Part shown: positions 30,376-64,000 of the stretch, piece after piece | Layout of the letters: each line of letters starts with the position of its first letter | Position numbering within the stretch: the first letter of the stretch is position 1 | Origin: Sinotaia quadrata | Lineage: Eukaryota; Mollusca; Gastropoda; Architaenioglossa; Viviparidae | Assembly: GCA_028829895.1 (NCBI GenBank) | Contig: CM054181.1 | Span: forward strand, 116,221,860 to 116,285,859 | Direction of reading: 5' to 3' | DNA: 64,000 bases | Program-made: the position numbers and the translations under genes | The notes under the pieces: generated by a model | Seen by the model: only the letters and a program-made list of their open reading frames with translations | Told to the model about the DNA's origin: nothing | The model's database searches: none

Positions 30376-30594
30376 GTAAGAAGTTTTCCAAATGAGTGAT
30401 GATATATGTTTGTCTTTAATGTAGTGGAAGAGAGAAAACGTTTAAAGTGCCCACATACCCACTAAGTGAGAAAGATTAGTGGTGTCTGCTGGAGAATTAT
30501 TATTAACATAAATTAAGATTCTCACTTGTAATTAGTTGTGAACAATTAATTAATTAATAATAATCATGACCATTAACTAGGTTGCATTGGTGTC

Positions 30595-31375
30595 ATAAAT
30601 ACTAAATTAATGTTACTGAGTGCTCTAAGACAAATACTATACCAAGGTCACTGAGTGCTCTAAGACACATACTATATCAAAGGTTACTGAGTGCTCTAAG
30701 ACACACATACTATATCAAGGTTACTGAGTGCTCTAAGACACAAATACTATATCAATGTTACTGAGTGCTCTAAGACACACGTACTATATCAATGTTAGTG
30801 AGTGGTCTAAGACACAAATACCATATCAAGGTTATTGAGTGCTCTACGACACACATACTATATCAAGGTTACTGAGTGCTCTAAGACACACATACAATAT
30901 GTTACTGAGTGGTCTAAGACACAAATAGTATATCAATGTTACTGAGTGCTCTAAGACAAATACTATATCAAGGTTATTGAGTGCTCTATGACACAAGTAC
31001 AATATCAATGTTACTGAGTGTTCTAACATACCATATACCATAACAAGGTTACATCCTGCTCGAAGATACAAATGCTATATCAAGACAAATACTATATCAA
31101 GGTTATTGAGTGCTCTATGACACAAATACAATATCAATGTTACTGAGTGTTCTAACATACCAAATACCATAACAAGGTTACATTCTGCTCGAAGATACAA
31201 ATGCTATATCAAGGCTACAGAGTGCTCTAAGACACATACTATATCAAGGTTACTGAGTGCTCTAAGACACAAATGCTATATCAATGTTACTGAGTGCTCT
31301 AGGACACAAATACTCTATCAGTGTTACAGAAGACAAATACTATATTAGATTACTGAGTGCTCTGACACATTCATC
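30595..31375. repeat. 37-bp minisatellite, intergenic
   Basis: About 20 units of gttactgagtgctctaagac with acaaatactatatcaag. The reverse-strand open frames here are repeat artefacts. Confidence 0.95.
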
Positions 31376-31489
31376 ACAAATAAAAGAAGACAGTGGAAAC
31401 GTAGATGAAGTCATGCTTGATTAATTCATTTAAAATGCACATGCAACAGCAAAAATCCAAAACCTGTTTTGTTTGAACGGATGTAGTAG

Positions 31490-31670
31490 TTCTGGGATTA
31501 TAAACGTCCTGGATGTCGATATTGTTTGATTACCAGTTGTTGGTTTGACAGATTGATGTGTAACCCTGGCCATAAGGCATTGTTTGATTACCAGTTGTCG
31601 GTTTGACAGATTAATGTCTAACCGTTACCAGTTGTAGGTTTGACTGATTGGTGTGTAACCATGGAAGGGA
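31490..31670. repeat. Short tandem duplication, intergenic
   Basis: Three units with gattaccagttgtnggtttg and acagattgatgtgtaacc. Confidence 0.8.
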
Positions 31671-32054
31671 ACGAGACTTGAAAAAAACTGCTGACAAACA
31701 GAACGGTAGGTGTGAACAGTACATTATTAGATGTGAAGTATTGAGGTCAATAGCATGATTTTGTGAACAACATGTTGAACTATGACAGACACAGTGATGG
31801 AAGTTGTAATCAGTTAGCAATATAACTGAAAGGTTGACTTAAACATTTCACAGGAAATGAGTACCTCTAACAGCGAGCATAAGCCTTTGAGTAATTGACG
31901 GTCGCGCATTTGTACACAGAAGTGTGGAGTCATAGTATCAAGCTGATAAAACTTCGTGGGTGTCTGCACGTTTTTATCCACTACTTGTTTTATTTGTGAT
32001 ATTCGCGTCGATTTCTGAACGTTTTGTCTGCTGCTTGTAGTCTTGTTTGTGAGA

Positions 32055-32235
32055 TACATGTGAATTTGTGCATGTGTCTATCCTCTCCCTGTCTTGTTTG
32101 TGATATACATGTGAATTTGTGCATGTGTCTATCTTCTCCCTATCTTGTTTGTGATATACATGTGAATTTCTAAATGTTTGTATCCATTTCTTGTATTGCC
32201 TGTGAAATATAGGTGAATTTCTGCGTGTTTATATT
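32055..32235. repeat. About 50-bp minisatellite upstream of second gene
   Basis: Three to four units with cttgtttgtgatatacatgt and gaatttgtgcatgtgtc. Confidence 0.85.
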
Positions 32236-32392
32236 AACTTCGTCTTGTTAATGGCACAATTGTGGGCGGTGATGTGTAAGATTTGGACTGTGTAAAACGT
32301 CACGGAAAATGTATTATTATGATTGAAAGGAAAACACAGATGGGTCGTATCAACAAAGGCCTCTTCCCCCGCTCTAGGCAAATGCATGCACA

Positions 32393-32492
32393 CACACAAC
32401 AATAGAAAGTAAAAGACAGGGAGGGCAAACACACAACAATAGAAAGTAAAAGACAGGGAGGGCAAACACACAACAATAGAAAGTAAACGACA
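32393..32492. repeat. 38-bp minisatellite upstream of second gene
   Basis: Two full units and one partial unit of acacacaacaatagaaagta with aaagacagggagggcaa. The array ends about 90 bp before the CRE-like sites of the promoter. Confidence 0.85.
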
Positions 32493-32579
32493 AGGAAGGC
32501 TGGAGGGAGGAAAGAGGCAAGAAAGAGCCTTCCTGTAAGCTATGCCAAACTGTTCTATACGCTGTTAGCGTGGGTGTTC

Positions 32580-32713
32580 GACGTCACATTTACGTCACAC
32601 TGCAGTGTTTCTTCTGGCCCGCACTGCCGCTACTCGCAGCTGGAATTCACTCGCGCGCAAGCACCGATAAGAGACGCAGCAGTCACCACCAGTATCTCCA
32701 CAACCACTATAAA
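32580..32713 (+). promoter_or_regulatory. Promoter of second gene: two CRE-like sites and a TATA box
   Basis: GACGTCA at 32580-32586 and TTACGTCA at 32590-32597 are CRE half- or variant sites. TATAAA at 32708-32713 lies 232 bp before the ATG and would place the start of transcription near 32740. The segment is clearly more GC-rich than its surroundings. CRE plus TATA is a common layout in neuroendocrine secretory genes; use in this gene is inference. Confidence 0.65.
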
Positions 32714-32944
32714 CCGCGACAGCGACACAGCTTTGATTGCTTAGACTAAACATTTTAGGAATCGGTCATTAGCGACTGAATTTTGCGTAAGTGTTTCTAG
32801 ATCTTGGGTCCACTGGGAGGTTTGAACATTAGCTCTCCCTCTTCTGCTTTGAAAGACCCGCCTCCACATACTAACCCCCCCGCTGCCCCTGTAGATAAAA
32901 GCAGCCATATCAGTAAATTACTTTCTGTCGCCACCAGTCTGAAG

Positions 32945-58048
<25,104 letters not shown>

Positions 58049-59370
58049 ATTGACTTTGGTGTGCAAGATTTGGGCGTTGATTTGCATGATGTCAACTCGG
58101 TAACATGTGACGTCATAGGAAAGAGAAAAATAACAACAACAATTCTTATTTTGTAACACAAGTTTGACCTTTCTAAGAGTGAGTCTCTCTGACAACCATT
58201 AAAACACGCCGAACTGTTTCAACAAACTACGCAATGAAAACAAACAGTTCTATAAGATTAAATTGATAATGCAGTGATTATAAAACACTCGGTTGTTTTA
58301 AACTTTTGACGTAATGTCAACACAGCAAAGCACGGGAAAAATCTGTTAAAAATAATATCTGCTAACGTATTTGGAATGTACGTTATACTGACGACATAGT
58401 GTCTTCAAACTGATTATATATGTATATATTTCTATTTAAACTGATTAGTATCAAATTATGTATTAAATACATAGTACTTACAAACAAATCTATTGGATAG
58501 TACTGTTTAATTGAATCACGTAATATCTACATAGCGAACTATATTGATACTTAACGTACAGCGTCGATTGGTTGGTACGCACATTGCGACGTAGCACGTA
58601 AAGAACCAATCATTTCCAGGCATGTTAAATCGTCACTCCATCAAGCGATTAGATCAAAACGTCACGTGTCACACTGGAAAAAGAAACAGTCTGCAAACAC
58701 TTCACTAATAACCATGGAGTTTTACTGGACTGACCAGAGCGAAACATGCCCATTAATGTCAAGCAAATGACGTCTATATTACGTACCACTGACCGGTGAA
58801 CTTTGCTCTTCTATTCGTCACATGATACATGCGACATGTAGGAGTTTTCGTTTTCCTTTCGTTTTTTTTCTTTCTTTCTTTTCTGTCGTCGTTTGCTATA
58901 TTTTAAAATGTAAACAGTGCAGATATGTTTATAATCTTTTTATTAAGCTGAAAAAAATCTCTACTGTAAAAATGATACATTCATTAATATATCTGCTACT
59001 ATAAGGTATAATGGTATGATAATAATATCTTTGCTTAAAAGTAACGATACAACATTAATGTATGTGTTACTATTAAGTATAATGGTAACATTAATGTATG
59101 TGTTACTATTAAGTATAATGATAAACTAATAATACCCCTCCTTTAAAAATAACGATACAACACTAAATTGTGTAAACTCTGAAGTATATTGATGTGTCAA
59201 TAATATATCTGCTGTAAAAGTTATCTATACGTTACTGTACAGTAACATTAGTATAGTATTAATATCTTTGCTGTAAAAGTAACGATACACCACTAATCTT
59301 TTACTGTGAAGTGCAGTGTTTCACAATTCTCTCTGTTGTAAATAGTAACGACATGGGTTTAAGTTTGCCT
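58049..59370. other. 3' UTR and downstream flank of second gene
   Basis: No coding frame. A CRE octamer at 58108-58115 and two ATTAAA signals (58257 and near 58462). Repeats of aatgtatgtgttactattaa lie near 59055-59115. Confidence 0.5.
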
Positions 59371-59371
59371 A

Positions 59372-59373
<2 letters not shown>

Positions 59374-59410
<37 letters not shown>
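59374..59410. repeat. (TG)n microsatellite
   Basis: About 18 TG units. Confidence 0.97.
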
Positions 59411-59411
<1 letters not shown>

Positions 59412-59469
59412 TTGCACCTAGACTGATTGCATTGTGTGCTGTGAGCATGTTTATATGTGGCGGGAGCTG

Positions 59470-59625
59470 TGCTTCTTCTTTTCCTATTTACCTCCAGAGT
59501 TGTGCTCCTTGTTTTCCTATTTACCTCCAGAGTTGTGCTCCTTGTTTTCCTATTTACCTTCAGAGCTGTGCTTCTTGTTTTCCTATTTACCTCCAGAGTT
59601 GTGCTCTTTGTTTTCCGTTTTGCCA
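59470..59625. repeat. 36-bp minisatellite, intergenic
   Basis: Four units of ttttcctatttacctccaga with gttgtgctccttg. Open frames in several frames come from the repeat. Confidence 0.95.
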
Positions 59626-59989
59626 CCAGTATGTGTGATTTCTCGCAAAATTTGTTCTTCTCTCTTTCTTTGATGAGTCCATGTATGTGTTCAAGTTTTA
59701 CGATGCAAAGATATTTTCTTTTAAATCTGCAAAAGAACTAATGAGGAAAATAAAAAATGCAGCAAACAAATAATAAAATAAATTTAGCGTGATTGAAGTG
59801 ATATAATGGCATATCAATGTCACAGTTTCCCCACTCAACTTACTGACATAGCCCCTCTAACCCCCTCCCCGCCCCTACCCGGCAGCTTATTAAGAGATTT
59901 GGCATTTTCGTACTAAAAGTTCCAAACCAAATCAGAAAATAAAACGTTAATCAGAAGAACACAGACGAAAAGACTAAAGAAAGAAATTA

Positions 59990-60410
59990 AAAGAAAAATC
60001 CCCACTTTAGTAATAAAAACTGAAAAGAAAAGAAATGACAAAGTGATAAAGAAAAATCCCCACTTTAGTAATAAAAAACTGAAAAGAAAAGAAATGACAA
60101 AATGATAAAGAAAAATCCCCACTTTAGTAATAAAAACTGAAAAGAAAAGAAATGACAAAGTGATAAAGAAAAATCCCCACTTTAGTAATAAAAAACTGAA
60201 AAGAAAAGAAATGACAAAATGATAAAGAAAAATCCCCACTTTAGTAATAAAAAACTGAAAAGAAAAGAAATGACAAAATGATAAAGAAAAATCCCCACTT
60301 TAGTAATAAAAAACTGAAAAGAAAAGAAATGACAAAGTGATAAAGAAAAATCCCCACTTTAGTAATAAAAAACTGAAAAGAAAAGAAATGACAAAGTGAT
60401 AAAGAAAAAA
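59990..60410. repeat. About 61-bp minisatellite, intergenic
   Basis: Seven units of aaaaatccccactttagtaa with taaaaaactgaaaagaaaag and aaatgacaaagtgataaag. The reverse-strand open frame is a repeat artefact. Confidence 0.96.
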
Positions 60411-60414
60411 GAGG

Positions 60415-62255
60415 ATGAGTAAAATCTTTCTTAGTGCACGCGTCTGTGAAACGAAGAGAGAGAGAGAGGGGAGGGAGGGGGAGAGGAATAATACGAACAT
60501 ACTTAATATCTAAAGAAAAGATTAATAATGTTAAACATCCCTATCCTCTTTCAGCGTTGTAACAACATCAAAAATTGAAAGAAAAACGAAATTGATAAAA
60601 AAAACCCCAGGAAATAAACGAAATGGAATTCATAAACAATTTAATAAAAGAAGGAAAATACAGTAAGAAATCACAACCCCATTGTAAAAAAAGGCACGAT
60701 CAGACGACACTTACTTAATACAGCAACAACCCCTCCATATAAACACACCCAAGCAAAGAAATTCAAAATTAGGAAGACACAAAGTAACAAAATAGATAAT
60801 TGTGACAAACAAAAATAATTTGAAAAAAAATGTCTTATATAAGACAAAGCCATCGAAGGAAGACCATGAAAAATAAAAGGAACTAAAGAAAAATAATAAA
60901 TAATGATGTTACTAGGTCCTAAGTGCCACCGACAAATATAAATGCATTGTTTATGAATTATATTATTACGAAAAACAGTTTTATAAATGGAAAAATATAA
61001 ATACATAATATATGTTTGGTAATCAATTATTATTATGAATTACGAAAAGTGAGTTTAAATAAAAAAAATATATCTCTGAAATATCCTAATAATATTTTTC
61101 TGCTTGTTTTTTCCTTCGTTAGCCATCTTGATGGTGAAGATAAAAGTTGCAATTCGTTATTCCATGATTACAGGAACGCCACGAAAATCTTACGTCAGAT
61201 GCCACTTTTAGAGAATGCTTTAAAAAGTGCTAATCATTTTATCACGGCTTCATTGTATTTTTATAGCCACTTTAACAAGAAAGCTGCTGAAATATTGCGT
61301 CATTTAAAACGGCTTCAGTTTGGATTATAAGCTATCTTAAGAAAGCACTGTTGAATTATGTCATTGTGAAACATTCCAAAATGGCCGCTTTTGAAAGTGT
61401 TATGTAATTTTGAAAATCTTCAAATGTTATTTAACTGTTATCATTTTTAGAACTGTTAATAACACTCTACGTCATTTTCAGAATGTTAGTTATTTAAAAA
61501 GTATTCGTTAAAAGTATTTTTAAAAAATAAATAAATGAGTATTTTATTAATTACTTTTTATGTAATTTAAACGTTGACCCAAATTTATAATGATGTCACA
61601 CAGCAATCCTTTTAGTGACGTCATCCATATTTTTTTGTTCATGATTTAATTTGTTAATAATATATTATTTATTTTATTTAAAGCCATGTGATTGACTCAT
61701 TCATTCTCTCCCTTGTTTTTAATTATGTATTGATCTCATAGACCTACTACAGCTTATTATTGCTTTACATTAATTAAGGTGCTGTTCATTGTCCGATTAA
61801 ATTACAACATCATGAATTATGTTAGCGTAGTTATAGATTAATAATGATATTATTGTATTAAAGTTAGATTTTATAAATTACTATAGTGAGGTTATGTTAA
61901 ATTTCATTAATTACTTTTACAAGATGTCCATAGATATTATATGCATTTAGTATTTTGACAATGGGATCCTAGATTTTGAAATCATCAAACAGTCAGTTAT
62001 TTCCCTTTAGTTAATGAATTAGCATCTTCAATATTAATCTCTAACTTCAGCATTATCCTCTAAAACATGTAGAGAATATTAATTTCTTCATGCCTAAAAT
62101 ATTTCTATGTGGATAAAGCCCATGGTCCTTGTAACAGTTTTACTTGAAAACAAAACAAAAAAATCGTCACAAACAGCATTACGTGGATTTGCTTTTCGTT
62201 TTGGAGAAGCCTTCTTTAAAAATGTGGTCATGATGCTAAACAGCAGTAATTTCAT
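60415..62255. other. Intergenic AT-rich sequence, no gene seen
   Basis: A short AG-rich stretch near 60456-60485 and a CRE octamer at 61616-61623. The 104-codon open frame at 61016-61330 has no recognisable domain and is AT-rich like its surroundings. Confidence 0.5.
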
Positions 62256-62720
62256 TGGTTAATAATAAACTAGATAGCAGTAACTTCTTTGGTTAATAAT
62301 AAACTAGATAGCAGTAACTTCTTTGGTTAATAATAAAATGCAACAGCAGCAATTTCATTGATTAATAATAAACTAGATAGCAGTAACTTCTTTGGTTAAT
62401 AATAAAAATGCAACAGCAGCAATTTCATTGGTTAATAATAAACTAGATAGCAGTAACTTCTTTGGTTAATAAATAAACTAGATAGCAGTAACTTCTTTCG
62501 TTAATAATAAACTAGATAGCAGTAACTTCTTTGGTTAATAATAAACTAGATAGCAGTAAATTCTTTGGTTAACAATAAAAATGCAACAGCAGCAATTTCA
62601 TTGGTTAATAATAAACTAGATAGCAGTAACTTCTTTGGTTAATAATAAAAATGAAACAGTAGTAATTTCATTGTTAATTATAAAATTGGTTAGCAGTAAT
62701 TTTATTGGTTATCAATAAAT
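62255..62720. repeat. About 40-bp minisatellite, intergenic
   Basis: Eleven or so units of aataataaactagatagcag with taacttctttggtt, alternating with an atgcaacagcagcaatttca type. Confidence 0.95.
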
Positions 62721-62864
62721 CGTTGTCCAGTAATAAATACGTTTGTAAGTGCGTGACGTAGCAGCAAGTAATTGCCTTTATTAGAGGCAAGTGCATTCGT
62801 TTGTAGTAAATGCGATATTCTGATGCTAGTTTTTCAGCAGTAAACAGATGCGTGCATTAATTAT

Positions 62865-63425
62865 ACCTTTATTAAGGTCAATTGTACTCGTTTCCTGGTA
62901 ACTGTACGTTCACTTAGGTCAGTTGTATTCGTTTCCTTTTAACTGTACGTTCATTAAGGTCAGTTGTACTAATTTCCTGGTAACTGTAATTTCATTAAGG
63001 TCAGTTGTACTCGTTTACTGGTAATTGTACGTTCATGAACGTCAGTAATACTCTTTTCCTGGTTACAGTACGTCATTAAGGCAGTTATACTCGTTTCCTG
63101 GTAACTGTACGTTCATTAAGGTCAGTTGTACTAATTTCCTGGTAACTGTAATTTCATTAAGGTCAGTTGTACTCGTTTACTGGTAATTGTACGTTCATGA
63201 ACGTCAGTAATACTCTTTTCCTGGTTACAGTACGTCATTAAGGCAGTTATACTCGTTTCCTGGTAACTGTACGTTCATTAAGGTCAGTTGTACTCGTTTC
63301 CTGGTAACTGTACGTTCATTAAGGTCAGTTGTACTTGTTTCCTGGTAACCATACGTTCATTAAGGTCAGTTGTACTTGTTTCCTGGTAACCATACGTTCA
63401 TTAAGGTCAGTTGTACTCATTGCCT
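62865..63425. repeat. About 43-bp minisatellite with higher-order structure, intergenic
   Basis: Thirteen or so units of gtaactgtacgttcattaag with gtcagttgtactcgtttcct. A block of four units (about 62940-63110) recurs as a whole at 63110-63280, so a higher-order duplication is visible. Confidence 0.95.
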
Positions 63426-63429
63426 GTTG

Positions 63430-64000
63430 AGAAAGTCAGTCAGTCTAGATTGGAGTAAAACTGACTGACAGATTGTGCAAATTAGTATTTTGGTTCAATA
63501 ATGGGTCTCATTAGACTCCATGGACACATTCTGATAATACACATTCAGATTCCTCGCTCTTAAAAAGCGTTTAAAAATTTATTTTGTGTTGAGAGATCTA
63601 TTTTATGCTTAAAGTCACAAATGATATTTAAAGATATATTTTTGATTATTTTTAAACAGTGGCTATTATTTTACACGCAGTTTTTAATGTGTTGGCATTT
63701 GTCTCTAAATATTTAAGATTATTTTCATGTCCACATATAAATATTATTGAGCATGTGTCAGCGAACAATGTACATACAAAGTATATAAAGTATTGTTGAG
63801 CCTTCTAATCGGCACTTTCTTTCGACCTGTCATCAGTGATATTGCTATTGGTATTTGTCTTGTGTTTTGTTAGCACTGCTAATAACCGTGTCTTGTGTTC
63901 TATCATCAATGATATTGTCAACTGTCTTGTGTCTTGTCAGGTGACTGATATTCCTATTAAATATCTTGTGTCTTGTTAGCACTGGTATTGCTATTGTCTG
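63430..64000. other. End of window, no gene seen
   Basis: Single-copy AT-rich sequence, then the start of a repeat with attgctattggtatttgtct and tgtgt from about 63835 to the window edge. Confidence 0.6.

Noticed and set aside
30595..31375. Possible CRISPR-like array of 37-bp repeats
   Set aside because: There are no unique spacers; units are contiguous, and the window is eukaryotic.
32804..32944. Upstream in-frame ATG for the second gene
   Set aside because: Using it would bury a clear signal peptide behind 47 residues; it more likely lies in the 5' UTR.
61016..61330. 104-codon open frame near the 3' end
   Set aside because: AT-rich like its surroundings, no domain, no neighbouring exon with matching splice phase.

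Overview
This window is nuclear DNA of an invertebrate animal. It is AT-rich, has GT-AG introns that are mostly tandem repeats, and carries animal-type transposons (LINE, pogo/Tigger, LTR-like, CACTA-type). A synaptic-vesicle SV2-type transporter gene and marine-invertebrate-type LINE fragments suggest a lophotrochozoan, probably a mollusc. That placement is inference.

Layout: (1) 1-22917, plus strand: the 3' part of an SV2-like major facilitator gene. I joined twelve exons by hand; every junction keeps frame and phase, the conserved MFS motifs are in order, and the protein ends at 22917. (2) 22918-32560: an intergenic stretch with no recognisable host gene. It holds two diverged copies of an LTR-like sequence, a dead pogo/Tigger transposon, a probable reverse-strand LINE remnant and several minisatellites. 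(3) 32580-58048, plus strand: a second complete gene with CRE-like sites, a TATA box, a signal-peptide first exon and ten further exons. It encodes an acidic secreted protein of about 416 residues with three dibasic sites. I do not recognise the family; a granin or neuropeptide-precursor role is inference. (4) 58049-64000: 3' flank with more minisatellites and no supported gene.

Two things stand out. First, many intronic minisatellites begin or end at an exon edge and repeat the splice site itself. At SV2 exon 2, the donor with its exon end recurs about 17 times. At exon 9 of the secreted-protein gene, the acceptor plus the first 12 or so exon bases occurs six times. The same pattern is seen at more than ten junctions in both genes. 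Second, intron 2 of the secreted-protein gene holds a complete 1978-bp element whose ends begin CACTA, flanked by a 3-bp TAA duplication. It sits inside a 35-bp tandem array that gives the empty site for free, and it carries a spliced reverse-strand gene broken by one stop codon and an apparent internal deletion.

The second gene and its flanks also hold eight perfect CRE octamers (TGACGTCA), while I see none in the first 32 kb.
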